Assembly: GCA_026392455.1 (NCBI GenBank)
Contig: JAPLCB010000002.1
Location: 1-64,000 of the forward strand
Reading direction: 5' to 3'
Length of the DNA stretch: 64,000 nt
Origin: Propionibacteriales bacterium
GTDB taxonomy: Bacteria; Actinomycetota; Actinomycetes; Propionibacteriales; Nocardioidaceae
Part shown: piece by piece, positions 8,350 through 16,843 of the stretch
How the letters are laid out: each line of letters starts with the position of its first letter
How positions within the stretch are numbered: the first letter of the stretch is position 1
Position numbers and translations under genes: made by a program
Notes under the pieces: model-generated
The model's input: only the letters and a program-made list of their open reading frames with translations
What the model was told of the DNA's origin: nothing
The model's database searches: none

Positions 8350-9134
8350 AACCGGGCCATCAGGTTCTGCACCGCGGTCGGTAGGACCCGCTGCGCCTGG
8401 AAGCCCAGCTGCGCCTCGATCCCGACCGGCTCGACCGCCCGGTTGGTCGCCGCTGCCCCGACGATGGCGCGGGCGACGAGCTCGGGAGAGTGCGCCCGAC
8501 GGAAGCCGGCGGCGAACCGGGACCGCTGCGACTCGTCGATCCCGTTCAGCCGGGTCGCGTGCACGATCGGGGTGTTGATGATCCCGGGGCAGATCACGCT
8601 GACCCCGACCCCGTCGGCGGCCCAGTCCGCGCGCAGGGCCCGGGAGAACATCATCACGGCGGCTTTGGTGGTGCAGTACTCGATGGTGCGCCGGCTCGGC
8701 AGGTACGCCAGGCCGGAGGCGACGTTGACCACCTGGCCCCGGCCGCGCGCCACCATCGCCGGCCCGAAGGCATGGCACCCGTGGACGACGCCATCGAGGT
8801 TGATCGAGCGGATCCAGGCCCAGTCCTCCACCGACCCGTCCAGGAACCGACCGCTCATCCCGACCCCGGCGTTGTTGACCAGAACGTCGACCGGGCCGCA
8901 CTGGTCCACGATGGACGCCGCGAGGGCCACCATCGCGTCGGCGTCAGCAACGTCGCAGGCGAACGCGAGCGCGTCGCGGCCACACCCCAGCGCGGTCTCC
9001 TTCGCTGCGGCCTCGTTCAGGTCGACCGCGACGACCCGGGCGCCCCGGTCCGCGAACGCGCTGGCGGTGGCGCGCCCGATGCCGCTCCCGGCCCCGGTGA
9101 CGACGACCAGGGACGGCGCTGCGATGCCCTTCAC
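8346..9134 (-). CDS. Short-chain dehydrogenase/reductase
   Basis: 262 aa. It starts at GTG 9134, overlapping the P450 stop (GTGA). It is a classical SDR: cofactor motif TGAGSGIG near residue 14, D in VAVDLNE (an Asp here favours NAD), NNAG, catalytic Ser in NVASG, and Y153-x3-K157 (YCTTK). In this operon it most plausibly oxidises the secondary alcohol made by the P450 to a ketone. The reaction direction is inferred from context. Confidence 0.92.
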   Translation of the reverse strand: MKGIAAPSLVVVTGAGSGIGRATASAFADRGARVVAVDLNEAAAKETALGCGRDALAFACDVADADAMVALAASIVDQCGPVDVLVNNAGVGMSGRFLDGSVEDWAWIRSINLDGVVHGCHAFGPAMVARGRGQVVNVASGLAYLPSRRTIEYCTTKAAVMMFSRALRADWAADGVGVSVICPGIINTPIVHATRLNGIDESQRSRFAAGFRRAHSPELVARAIVGAAATNRAVEPVGIEAQLGFQAQRVLPTAVQNLMARL

Positions 9135-10591
9135 CGCTCCTCCTGACGGCGGCGCGCCACGACCCGCAGGCCGTGCCGCGGCCGGAGGGTGACGGTCGCC
9201 TCGGGCTCCACGGGGTGCCCGGGGACCAGGTCGAAGGTGAACTCACCGGAGAGGACCGCGACGATCAGCACCATCTCCATCAGCGCGAAGCTCTGGCCGA
9301 TGCAGACCCGGCGACCGCCACCGAACGGCAGGTACGTCGACCGCTGCGGCCGCGGGGCGCCCGGCAGGAACCGGGTCGGGTCGAACTGCTCCGGGTCGGA
9401 CCAGTAGCGCGGATCGTGGTGGAGGTAGTGCGAGGGGACGATCACCGTGGTGCCCCTGCGGATGTGGTGCCCGTCGATGACGTCGTCCGCGACGGCTTCC
9501 CGGGTGAAGGACCAGACCGCAGAGTAGTACCGCTGGGACTCCTGGACGCAGGCCGTGGTCCACGGCAGCTGAGCCAGGTCGTCCACGCCCGGCCGCCGAC
9601 CGCCGAGGACCTCGTCGATCTCGGCGTGCATCCGCTGCCGCGCCTCGGGGTTCAGCGCCATCAGGTACCAGAACCACGACATCGCGTTCGCCGTGGTCTC
9701 GTGCCCGGCGAGCATGAAGGTGAGGGCCTCGTCCCGTACCCGCTGCCGCGGCCAAGAACCCTCGTCGGCGGAGAGCAGGATGTTCAGCAGGTCCGGACTG
9801 TCGGTGGGGTGGGCGATCCGGTCGTCAACCACGGCGTTGACCGCGTCGTCGAGGTCGTGGGCGATCTTCTGCATCGTCGAGAACGGCGGCGGCAGCGGGA
9901 CCCGGGAGTAGATCGACTTCTTGATCAGTCCCCAGCCGGACCGGTTCAACAGCCCTACGGTGCTGAACCGGTTGATCACCTCGGTGATCCGCAGGCCTTT
10001 CGTCGCCATGTCGCTCATCGAGGCCACCACCCCGCCGAAGTCCTGGCTGAACAACGCGTTGGCAACCACCCGCAGGGTCATCTGCACCATCACCTCGTGC
10101 AGGTCGACCTCGATCCGTCCCGCCCGTCCGGCCAGCTCGCTGGTCATCTCCTCGATCGGGTCGATCATCAGGTCGACGATGTCGTTGAGGTAGCGGCGCG
10201 CGAACATCGGGTTGATCGCCGCCCGGTGCTCGGCCCAGGAGTCGCCCTCGTCGGTGAGCAGGTTCAGTCCGGCCGCGAGCCGGATCGGCTCGAACTCCAC
10301 GGACTTGATGTAGTTCAGGCGGGCCGTGTGCAGGACGTGGTCGATGTACTCGGGCTTGGTCAGCACCACGAAACGGCGCCCGCCGGCCCGGAAGCGACTG
10401 ATGTCGTGGCCACGGACCCGGCTGATCATGCCGTCCTCCAGCGACATCCCGACCAGCAGCGCGTCCCGGGTCATCTGCCAGGTGCTCCACCGCTTCGCCG
10501 GCCCGCCAGCACCGACCGGACGGGGAACCGGGATCGCGGCCGGCGTACCGGCCCGCTCGGCGTTGTTCTCGACCAGCACGGTGGACGTCAT
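9131..10591 (-). CDS. Cytochrome P450
   Basis: 486 aa. The start ATG 10591 follows AAAGAGG by 6 nt; an upstream in-frame start overlaps the divergent regulator's promoter and is unlikely. I-helix AGHETT is at 295-300, the ExxR motif E351-R354 (ESQR), and the heme loop FGGGRRVCIGQ places the iron ligand at C430. There is no membrane anchor. No ferredoxin or reductase is encoded nearby, so electrons must come from elsewhere. It is the first gene of the five-gene overlapping operon and likely performs the initiating hydroxylation; the substrate is unknown. Confidence 0.95.
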   Translation of the reverse strand: MTSTVLVENNAERAGTPAAIPVPRPVGAGGPAKRWSTWQMTRDALLVGMSLEDGMISRVRGHDISRFRAGGRRFVVLTKPEYIDHVLHTARLNYIKSVEFEPIRLAAGLNLLTDEGDSWAEHRAAINPMFARRYLNDIVDLMIDPIEEMTSELAGRAGRIEVDLHEVMVQMTLRVVANALFSQDFGGVVASMSDMATKGLRITEVINRFSTVGLLNRSGWGLIKKSIYSRVPLPPPFSTMQKIAHDLDDAVNAVVDDRIAHPTDSPDLLNILLSADEGSWPRQRVRDEALTFMLAGHETTANAMSWFWYLMALNPEARQRMHAEIDEVLGGRRPGVDDLAQLPWTTACVQESQRYYSAVWSFTREAVADDVIDGHHIRRGTTVIVPSHYLHHDPRYWSDPEQFDPTRFLPGAPRPQRSTYLPFGGGRRVCIGQSFALMEMVLIVAVLSGEFTFDLVPGHPVEPEATVTLRPRHGLRVVARRRQEER

Positions 10592-10689
10592 CGTGACCTC
10601 TTTCGCTCGCGTACCGACGTTCCCCACGCTAGGAGCCGGCAGCAGCGGGCGTAAGGACACCAACGGACAATGATTGATACTTTGGGACA
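10592..10689. promoter_or_regulatory. Divergent control region between the P450 operon and the AraC regulator
   Basis: 98 bp. On the plus strand TACTTT (10678-10683) lies 6 nt before the regulator's ATG, a leaderless-type promoter. The P450 side has a Shine-Dalgarno leader. The AraC-family operator is expected here, but I cannot define direct repeats with confidence. Confidence 0.5.
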
Positions 10690-11802
10690 ATGGAGGTCGT
10701 CCCGCCGCTCAACCAGCGCCACCCGGTCCTCGGGACCCGGATGGTGTGCGAGGTCGCCGAGGAGCTCGGGCTCGCGGTCACCGACGTCCTGGCCGGTACG
10801 CCGCTGACTCCCGCGGACCTGCGGTCCTCGGACCTGGAGGTCGCCGGGGAGGACGAGATCACGGCGGTCCGGAACCTGCTGGCGCTGATCGCGGGGACAC
10901 CGGACGAGGTCGGCATCGGCGTCCGGGTCGGGATGCGGGCCACCCTGGCCAACCTGGGCCTGTTCGGGTTCGCCGTCATGGTCTGCCCGACCCTGCGGGA
11001 CCTGATGACGGTCGGCCTGCGCTTCTTCTCGCTGACCGCCCTGCACACGTCGGTGACGTTCTCCGAGAACGCCGGCCGGATGACGATGACCGTTGACGGC
11101 GGGCACCTTCCCGAGGACGTCCGGATGTTCTTCGTCGAGCGCGAGGTCGCGGGCCTCTTCGCGACCCTGCCGCCGTTCATCAACCCGGTGCTCGCCGAGA
11201 ACGCCGACCAGGTGCGCGTCGAGATCGCCGCAGAGGCGTCGTACCTCGAGTCCCTGGCCGCGCTGCTGCCGATCGACGGCATCTCCTTCGGGGCCGAGCG
11301 CAACCAGGTCAGCTTCCCCTCGTCCATGCTGGACGCACCGCTTCCGCAGGCCGACCCGGCGACCTTGCAGGTGTGTGTCGCCCAGTGCGAGGAGCTGATC
11401 CAACGGCGCACCCGACGCCACGGGCTGGCCGAGGAGGTGCGCAACCTGATCGTCGCCACCCCTGGAAGCCTCGCGTCACTCCCGCAGGTCGCCGCAGCGT
11501 TGGACCTGCACCCGCGGACGCTGCGCCGCAGGCTCGCCGAAGAGAGCACCACCTTCCGGGACCTGCTCGGCGAGGTGCGTTCAGCCCTCGCGGCCGAGCT
11601 GATCGCCCAGGTCGGTCTGTCGGTCGAGGAAGCAGCCAGCCGCCTGGGCTACTCCGAGACCGCCGCCTTCACCCGCGCGTTCAGGACCTGGTACGGGATG
11701 CCGCCGAGCCAGTTCCGGAACGCTGCTGTATCCGGCGGAGCGAGCTCCGCCCTGGTTGCCCGGGGCGGAGCTCATGTATCCGGCGGAGGTGGAGGGATTT
11801 GA
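10690..11802 (+). CDS. AraC-family transcriptional regulator (VirS/ThcR-like layout)
   Basis: 370 aa. The N-terminal two thirds match the Arabinose_bd-type sensor domain of long AraC regulators. The C-terminal pair of helix-turn-helix motifs is visible in SLPQVAAALDLHPRTLRRRL and EEAASRLGYSETAAFTRAF, ending with the usual GMPPSQFR near residue 342. Start ATG 10690 is leaderless (TACTTT then 6 nt). It is divergent from the P450 operon and is probably its activator, as VirS is for mymA. The last 25 or so codons are abnormal: they read through a direct repeat, a hairpin and 19 nt of the antisense tRNA-Ser gene (tail rich in Gly/Ser), so the C-terminus is a recent extension. Confidence 0.92.
   Translation: MEVVPPLNQRHPVLGTRMVCEVAEELGLAVTDVLAGTPLTPADLRSSDLEVAGEDEITAVRNLLALIAGTPDEVGIGVRVGMRATLANLGLFGFAVMVCPTLRDLMTVGLRFFSLTALHTSVTFSENAGRMTMTVDGGHLPEDVRMFFVEREVAGLFATLPPFINPVLAENADQVRVEIAAEASYLESLAALLPIDGISFGAERNQVSFPSSMLDAPLPQADPATLQVCVAQCEELIQRRTRRHGLAEEVRNLIVATPGSLASLPQVAAALDLHPRTLRRRLAEESTTFRDLLGEVRSALAAELIAQVGLSVEEAASRLGYSETAAFTRAFRTWYGMPPSQFRNAAVSGGASSALVARGGAHVSGGGGGI
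11727..11788. repeat. 14-bp direct repeat flanking a hairpin at the tRNA-Ser 3' end
   Basis: TGTATCCGGCGGAG occurs at 11727-11740 and again at 11775-11788; the second copy includes the last 5 nt of the tRNA-Ser gene. Between them an 11-bp hairpin (GAGCTCCGCCC 11742-11752 against 11763-11773) could terminate the tRNA transcript. The arrangement looks like a small insertion with duplicated ends, and it supplies the odd C-terminal tail of the AraC protein. Confidence 0.8.
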
Positions 11803-11870
11803 ACCCTCGACAGGGATTAACCTGAACCCGCTTAGCAGGCGGGCGCCATAGGCCACTAGGCGACACCTCC
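11784..11870 (-). tRNA. tRNA-Ser (anticodon GCT)
   Basis: 87 nt with a long class II variable arm. The acceptor stem GGAGGTG (11870-11864) pairs with CACCTCC (11791-11785), with discriminator G at 11784. The anticodon loop CTGCTAA gives GCT, reading AGC/AGT. The T arm is GAGGGTTCAAATCCCTC. It overlaps the 3' end of the AraC gene on the other strand by 19 nt. Confidence 0.95.
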
Positions 11871-11947
11871 AGATAGCCAGGAAAGGTTACCCACCCGGAC
11901 CGGCTGCGGGAAATCGGGGCCCGTTTACGGCCCGGTCGCGCCGAGGC

Positions 11948-12409
11948 CTACTTCTTGCTGTTGCCGTGCCGCCCGGCCAGCCGGCGCTTGATCTCCTCGA
12001 CGAACTCCTCACGGTCGCCCTCGATCAGCTCCACCGGGATCGTCGTCGAACGACCGTCGCGCAACCGGATCACCACGCACTTGGAGCCGTGGATCTCGGC
12101 CGTGGCCAAGTCCTCGACGTCAGCCCAACGGGCATTGGTCTCACCGGCACCCCGGACGAAACGCACCTGGTAGCCGATGTCGTCGATCTGGACGACGTAC
12201 CACCGCCGCACCAGGAAGAACCCCAGGGTGAAGACACCGACGACGGTCAGGATCACGACGGCACTGAGGACGTCGCCCGGCAGCCTGAGGGCGACGACCA
12301 CGATCGTCATCACCAGCAGGGTGATGCCGATCCCGGCCAGGAACAGGCCCATCAGCCGCGCGCGCAGCTGGGGCGCGAGGCCGTAGTTGATCTGGTTCGT
12401 CGCAGTCAC
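11948..12409 (-). CDS. Small membrane protein with a PH-like domain
   Basis: 153 aa from GTG 12409 (VTATNQ...). AGGGGG abuts the start and TGTAAT lies 8 nt upstream, so either initiation mode is possible. Two hydrophobic segments (LMGLFLAGIGITLLVMTIVVVAL and SAVVILTVVGVFTLGFFLV in outline) form a hairpin near residues 20-70. They are followed by a soluble beta-rich domain (WYVVQIDDIGYQVRFVRG ... VVIRLRDGRSTTIPVELI), the arrangement of bacterial PH-domain membrane proteins. Function unknown; transcribed toward the tRNA-Ser. Confidence 0.6.
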   Translation of the reverse strand: MTATNQINYGLAPQLRARLMGLFLAGIGITLLVMTIVVVALRLPGDVLSAVVILTVVGVFTLGFFLVRRWYVVQIDDIGYQVRFVRGAGETNARWADVEDLATAEIHGSKCVVIRLRDGRSTTIPVELIEGDREEFVEEIKRRLAGRHGNSKK

Positions 12410-12561
12410 CCCCTGATTACATCGGGTCCCGCCGGAGGGCGGCGAACCGGGGCCTGGGACCGAGGTCCCCATTCGTTCCCAAGGTCTTGTTTCACAGTGT
12501 GGCCTGGGTCACACTCAAGGCTCCCACTGTGCACGGACGATCCTCGTGGAGGTGGTGGCTC

Positions 12562-12918
12562 ATGACTCTTGAGACCGCAATCGCAGAACTTCAACGCACG
12601 CTCGGCGGGACCCGCACCGCCTCGAACTGGCGGCTGATGACGCGCCAGCAGCTCGCGGCCGTGCGCGACGCACTCAGCGATGAACGCTTCGCGTCCTGGG
12701 ACGGCTGGTTGACCGCCCGCAGCAGCGGCAGCGACCGGGAACGCCAGCAGCTGCTCGGCCGGATCTCCGCCCTCGGTAGTGGCCTGCTGGACCGGTTGGA
12801 CACCGAACGCGCGGCCTCAGAGGTACGCCGGCTGCTCAACGACGTCGAGCACTACCGGCAGAAGGTCCACGACCTGGTCTACGACTCGGTCTCGATGGAG
12901 ATCGGTGGGTCGGAGTAG
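12562..12918 (+). CDS. Hypothetical helical protein
   Basis: 118 aa. ATG 12562 is chosen because GGAGGTGG lies 6-7 nt upstream; an in-frame start 75 nt earlier would include it. The product is charged and almost all helical (LETAIAELQRTL, LLDRLDTERAASEVRRLL), with no signal peptide or membrane segment. No family is recognised. Its 3' end overlaps the convergent small gene by 40 bp. Confidence 0.55.
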   Translation: MTLETAIAELQRTLGGTRTASNWRLMTRQQLAAVRDALSDERFASWDGWLTARSSGSDRERQQLLGRISALGSGLLDRLDTERAASEVRRLLNDVEHYRQKVHDLVYDSVSMEIGGSE

Positions 12919-13100
12919 GCCTGCTCGAGCAGGTCCACCAGGTCTGCACCCGCCATCTGCTCACGGACGGCGTGGAGGCGCTCGACGTACCGGCGCTCGG
13001 ACTCGGCCGGTGACAACGGCGGAAGCCCCGGCTCCTGGGGATACGCCATCGCGTCCATGATCGGATCGGCTTTCCAGTAGTCCGCTCGGTAGGCGTTCAT
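12879..13100 (-). CDS. Small hypothetical protein
   Basis: 73 aa. ATG 13100 is preceded by GAGAGGA at 7 nt, which decides the start over one 39 nt upstream. The product is acidic and soluble, with a Tyr/Trp/Met-rich N-terminus (MNAYRADYWKADPIMDAMAY), then a helical part ending in DLVDLLEQAY. I recognise no family. It overlaps the 3' end of the plus-strand hypothetical gene by 40 bp tail to tail. Confidence 0.45.
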   Translation of the reverse strand: MNAYRADYWKADPIMDAMAYPQEPGLPPLSPAESERRYVERLHAVREQMAGADLVDLLEQAYSDPPISIETES

Positions 13101-13166
13101 CTCGATCCTCTCCTGAACCCACGGGTTCCCGTCTCGCACGTTACATCGGCAGCGGCTGCGACTCGG

Positions 13167-14819
13167 CTAGGCATCGCGGCGACTCACCTTCTTCACGACC
13201 TTCGCCTCCAGCGCGGACCGACGCATCCAGGACGACGCCGCCATCACCCAGGTGATCGCACCCAGGGTGAGCAGCACCGTCCAGGTGTTCTCGTAGGTCA
13301 GGTGCTCGCGCAGGCCCAGCCACTGCGGTACGCCGCGCACCAGCCAGCCCGGGATGTCGCGGACGAAGAAGAGCAGGATCGCGACGCAGGCCAGCAGGAA
13401 GGTGATCGTCGAGACCGTCCTGGCAGCGAGGACGCCACCGACCAGGTTCCCCGAGCGATCCAGCCCGAGCCATCCCGACGCCACTCCGGGCAGTGCCACC
13501 AGCAGCGCTACCGCGTCCGAGCCCGGGTTGGCGGCGACCGGCGCGAGGGCGACCCGGCTCGACGCGTACGCCCCGACCAGGGCGGCCAGGGCCGCGATCG
13601 TGGCTGGCCCGATCGATCCCGGCGTGCGCTCGTTGAAACGGCAGTGCAACCGACCGTGGACGATCGGCAGGTCGGCACCCCGGATGTAGAGGTGGGAGTA
13701 CCGCTGCCCGAGCCGACTGCGGTAACGCGCGTACCGGAACGGACGGTCCTGGGTACTTTCCTCGAGGAAGAGCTCCTGTTCGGCCAACCAGGTCCCGACC
13801 GGGCCGAAGAACTCCAGGTGGTACGAGCCGGTCCGCGCCGCCTGCTCGACCGGGTGGGTGAACGTGCTGGGCCGGACCCCGAGCAGATCCGCGTACCAAC
13901 GGCGCAGCCGGGAGATCAGCCCGCCCTTCGCCCGGGTCTGCAACGCGGTCCTGCGCACCCGGACGACCAGGTCGACCGGCCGCACGGCCGCCTGCTCGAC
14001 CGGAACCGGGATCCGGGCGAAGATCACGTACCGCTTGGTCAGGTTCGTGGCGATCAGACCGGCCAGGTTCGCCGGGAGGCTCGTGCCGAGGATCCCGGCC
14101 AGCCTCCACACGGCGTGCAGGTGGCGCTGGTCGGATGCGGCCTCACCCCGGCTCGCGATGGCGTGCACCAGATCCGTGCGAACCTCGACCTGGTAGCGGG
14201 TGAACGCGACCGTGCCGCACCGCCTGGCCAGATCGTCGATGCACGCCATCACCAGGCCGAGCGACTCCTCGAAGGTGACCGTCGACAGCTCGGTCCCGTC
14301 GGTGAGCGTGATCGAGAGCTGGTCGAGGAGCTTGCCCTTGTTCGGCGTCAGGATCGGGAACAGCACCGAGTCGCTCCCGGCCGGCACCGGTACCGTCAGC
14401 CAGTAGTCGGACTCGATCTCCATCGCCCGGGTGAGCAACGAGACCCGTTCCTTGATCCGCTTGATGATGCGCTGCGGGTCGCTGAAGGCCAGGGCGATCG
14501 TCGACACCTGGGCCACCGAGAGCGACGGGACCCGGAGGCTGTCGAGGTCGAGGGCCGGCTCCGGGATCGACCCGATCACCACGACGCTGTCCTCGCTCGG
14601 CTCCTCGAAGATCGCCCGGTCCAGTGACTGCCGGACCCACTGCAGCACCAGGAACGCGCCGACCCCCAGGGCCATCAACGACACCGACTCCCGGTGGACC
14701 GCCCACGCGGTGCCGCCCGCTGCAGCGAACCGGGCGACCAGCAGCAGCAGTGCCGTCAGCTGACGCAACCGGACCCGCCAGGGGGTCCACAACACACCGA
14801 TCAGCTTCAGCAACGCCAA
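13167..14819 (-). CDS. Uncharacterised multi-pass membrane protein
   Basis: About 550 aa from a TTG at 14819; the start is uncertain, since GGGGA is very close and other GTG/TTG codons follow within 30 nt. Two hydrophobic segments lie at the N-terminus (LTALLLLVARFAAAGGTAWAV and SLMALGVGAFLVLQWV). A soluble domain of about 300 residues follows, and four or so more segments lie after residue 420. The middle domain has IESDYWLTVPVPAG and other beta-rich stretches but no motif I can assign. It is probably an actinobacterial conserved hypothetical. Confidence 0.6.
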   Translation of the reverse strand: MALLKLIGVLWTPWRVRLRQLTALLLLVARFAAAGGTAWAVHRESVSLMALGVGAFLVLQWVRQSLDRAIFEEPSEDSVVVIGSIPEPALDLDSLRVPSLSVAQVSTIALAFSDPQRIIKRIKERVSLLTRAMEIESDYWLTVPVPAGSDSVLFPILTPNKGKLLDQLSITLTDGTELSTVTFEESLGLVMACIDDLARRCGTVAFTRYQVEVRTDLVHAIASRGEAASDQRHLHAVWRLAGILGTSLPANLAGLIATNLTKRYVIFARIPVPVEQAAVRPVDLVVRVRRTALQTRAKGGLISRLRRWYADLLGVRPSTFTHPVEQAARTGSYHLEFFGPVGTWLAEQELFLEESTQDRPFRYARYRSRLGQRYSHLYIRGADLPIVHGRLHCRFNERTPGSIGPATIAALAALVGAYASSRVALAPVAANPGSDAVALLVALPGVASGWLGLDRSGNLVGGVLAARTVSTITFLLACVAILLFFVRDIPGWLVRGVPQWLGLREHLTYENTWTVLLTLGAITWVMAASSWMRRSALEAKVVKKVSRRDA

Positions 14820-14921
14820 TCCCCTGACCTCGTGGATCCCCCGAGGCGGGACAAGGTAGTGCCGATGTTCGTCGGTCGGCGAGACTGCGGCGCAGAACTG
14901 TCGCTCAGCCCTTGCCTTCAG

Positions 14922-15006
14922 CAGAGGGGGAGGGATTCGAACCCCCGGTGGGTTTCCCCACGATCGCTTTCAAGGCGATTCCGATCGGCCGCTCCGGCAC
15001 CCCTCC
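14922..15006 (-). tRNA. tRNA-Ser (anticodon TGA)
   Basis: 85 nt, class II with a long variable arm (GTGGGGAAACCCACC). The acceptor GGAGGGG (15006-15000) pairs with CCCCTCT (14929-14923), the end pair being G-U; the discriminator is G. The anticodon loop CTTGAAA gives TGA, reading TCA/TCG. The T arm contains GTTCGAATC. Confidence 0.95.
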
Positions 15007-15041
15007 TCGCGACCGGGCGGACCCGCTCGCAGACGCTGAGT

Positions 15042-15278
15042 CTAGTGGTCGAGGACCACCAGCACGTCACCCTCCTGGATGACGTCGCCGGGGACGACCC
15101 GGACCTCGCGAACCGTGCCCGCCTTCTCGGCCAGCACCGGGATCTCCATCTTCATGGACTCCAGCAGGATCAGCACGCCGCCGGTATCCACGCCGTCACC
15201 AGGAGCGACGGCGATCGACAGCACGCTGGCGACCATCTCCGCGAGGATCTCTGAGGTGTGCGACATCTCGGGGGCCAT
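15042..15278 (-). CDS. Biotin/lipoyl attachment domain protein (free-standing BCCP-like)
   Basis: 78 aa, essentially one biotinyl domain. ESMKMEIPV carries the modifiable lysine in the MKM motif, followed by GTVREVRVVPGDVIQEGDVLVVLD, the normal beta-sandwich end. Start ATG 15278 is leaderless (TACGGT at 15291-15286, 7-nt spacer). Small separate BCCPs occur widely in actinobacteria and serve multi-subunit acyl-CoA carboxylases. The carboxylase alpha subunit at 49.5-51.4 kb has its own biotin domain, so the partner of this one is unclear. Confidence 0.85.
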   Translation of the reverse strand: MAPEMSHTSEILAEMVASVLSIAVAPGDGVDTGGVLILLESMKMEIPVLAEKAGTVREVRVVPGDVIQEGDVLVVLDH

Positions 15279-15317
15279 GGTCGCGACCGTACTCGCTCGC
15301 GGGGGTTACTCGCGCGT

Positions 15318-16787
15318 TCAGTGCAACGGGCTGGTGCGACGGGGCTCGGGACGGTGCGCCACCGCCTCCTCGTCACGCCGCGCCCGACGGCCGTGCGAAC
15401 CGGTGAACGACTGCTCGACCCGGATCACCAGGTAGCCGAGCACCAGCCCGATCAGCAGGCTGTAGACCTCGCCGAGGACGATGCTCCGGACGCCGAGGTC
15501 CTCGGCGATCAACCGGGTGGCAGCGGACGCGGTCGCCGCGACCCCGAAGGCACAGACCCACCAGCCCTGTCGGCGCCGGGCTCGCATGAACACGCCCCAG
15601 ACCAGAGCCGGGTACCCGAGCAGGCCCATGATCGGGTGCGGCACCGCCCCCAACGTCGAGCGCAACCAGTCCCGGGCCTGGTCAAGGGTGTCGACCAGGT
15701 CGCGCGACCCCCACTGCGAGATCGCCTCGCTGTAGGCCATCGCCAGGAAGAGCAGCAGGGTCGCGCCCGCGGCAACCGCGTACCCGCGGCGACCGAGGCC
15801 GTGCAGGCCCGCGCCCAAGCGGTAGACCAGCGCGAACGCGGCGACCAGGGAGAGCGCGAAGACCACGTAGCCGAAACGCTCGACGTCGACGTCGTCGTGG
15901 TCGACGTACCCGAGCACGCCGAGTGCGCCGACCCAGGCCAGCGACACCGCGACCAGGGCCTCCCGGATCGCCAGGCCGAAGGTCGCCGCCGGGGTGGTGA
16001 GCATCAACGAGAAGGTGGCCGCCAGGACCGCGGTGCCGATCGCGGCACCGGAGAGCAGCGACTCCCACTGGGTGACCGCTGCCGCGAGGCCCAGGACCGT
16101 GGTCAGCGCCGTGGCCCACACCGGGCGCCCCCCGGTCCGGACGGCCAGTCCCCAGGCCAGGGAGCTGGACACCAGCACGCCGCCCAGGGTGCGGACCACC
16201 TCGGGGAGATCCGGGCCGAGCCGGGCGAACGCCACCGTCGCCGCACCGAGGAGCAGGACCAGGAACCAGTTCTCGCTCCCGGTGATCGCGAACTGGGCAC
16301 GCCGCTCGGCGGCCGTACCGATGACCGCCGGCGGGCTCTGCCTGCGGGGTGGCTTCGGGCTTGGTTTCGGGGCTGGTTTCGGGGTTGGCTCGGGAGTCGC
16401 CCGCGGGGCCGGCGGGCGAACCGGCGTTGCGGGGGGCGGCGAAGCGATCGGCTCGGTGATCCGGGCGTGCGAGCCGGTCTCGGTGAGAGCGTCGGTCGGC
16501 CGGACGTCGGGCCGTCGCTCCTCGGGGGCAGCGATCCGCCGACCGGCCGGGCGCGGCGCGGCCCTGGGCACCGAACCCGGAGGCGGCACCACCGGGCTCG
16601 ACGTGGGGACCTGGGCCCGACGGGCTCCGGGCGGACGCGCTGCCGGCCGGTCACTCGCCGGCAGCACCGGGAAACCCCCGCTGGGCGGGCGCGACGCCGG
16701 GCGCGCGGCGGGACGGGGGGTGTCGGCACGCCGTCGTCCGGGCACCTGCTCCGGAGGTGTCTGGGGGGTCCCCTCAGGACCTGACAC
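15318..16787 (-). CDS. Membrane protein with long proline-rich cytoplasmic N-terminus
   Basis: 489 aa from GTG 16787, which has GAAGG 8 nt upstream; an in-frame GTG 9 nt earlier is an alternative. Residues 1 to about 150 are disordered, with Pro/Arg/Ala runs such as PEPTPKPAPKPSPKPPR. About ten hydrophobic segments follow (for example FLVLLLGAATVAFA, AVAAGATLLLFLAMAY, VLGEVYSLLIGLVLGYLVI). The protein ends with a basic tail. There is no transporter motif. It may be one of the actinobacterial SCO-type conserved membrane proteins; function unknown. Confidence 0.6.
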   Translation of the reverse strand: MSGPEGTPQTPPEQVPGRRRADTPRPAARPASRPPSGGFPVLPASDRPAARPPGARRAQVPTSSPVVPPPGSVPRAAPRPAGRRIAAPEERRPDVRPTDALTETGSHARITEPIASPPPATPVRPPAPRATPEPTPKPAPKPSPKPPRRQSPPAVIGTAAERRAQFAITGSENWFLVLLLGAATVAFARLGPDLPEVVRTLGGVLVSSSLAWGLAVRTGGRPVWATALTTVLGLAAAVTQWESLLSGAAIGTAVLAATFSLMLTTPAATFGLAIREALVAVSLAWVGALGVLGYVDHDDVDVERFGYVVFALSLVAAFALVYRLGAGLHGLGRRGYAVAAGATLLLFLAMAYSEAISQWGSRDLVDTLDQARDWLRSTLGAVPHPIMGLLGYPALVWGVFMRARRRQGWWVCAFGVAATASAATRLIAEDLGVRSIVLGEVYSLLIGLVLGYLVIRVEQSFTGSHGRRARRDEEAVAHRPEPRRTSPLH

Positions 16788-16843
16788 GTACGCCACCTTC
16801 GTCTGGAGAGCTCGCGGGATCGACGACCGAGAATATCAACGGT

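Noticed and set aside
8490-9146. Plus-strand frames over the SDR/P450 operon
   Set aside because: Antisense shadows of genes with intact catalytic motifs.
11742-11773. Intrinsic terminator for the AraC gene
   Set aside because: The hairpin is strong but no T-run follows on either strand, and it lies upstream of the AraC stop codon; listed only as part of the repeat structure.
13141-14109. Alternative minus-strand frame inside the large membrane protein gene
   Set aside because: The product lacks hydrophobic segments and is Arg/Gly/Pro-rich; the 550-codon frame has coherent membrane segments and codon position bias.
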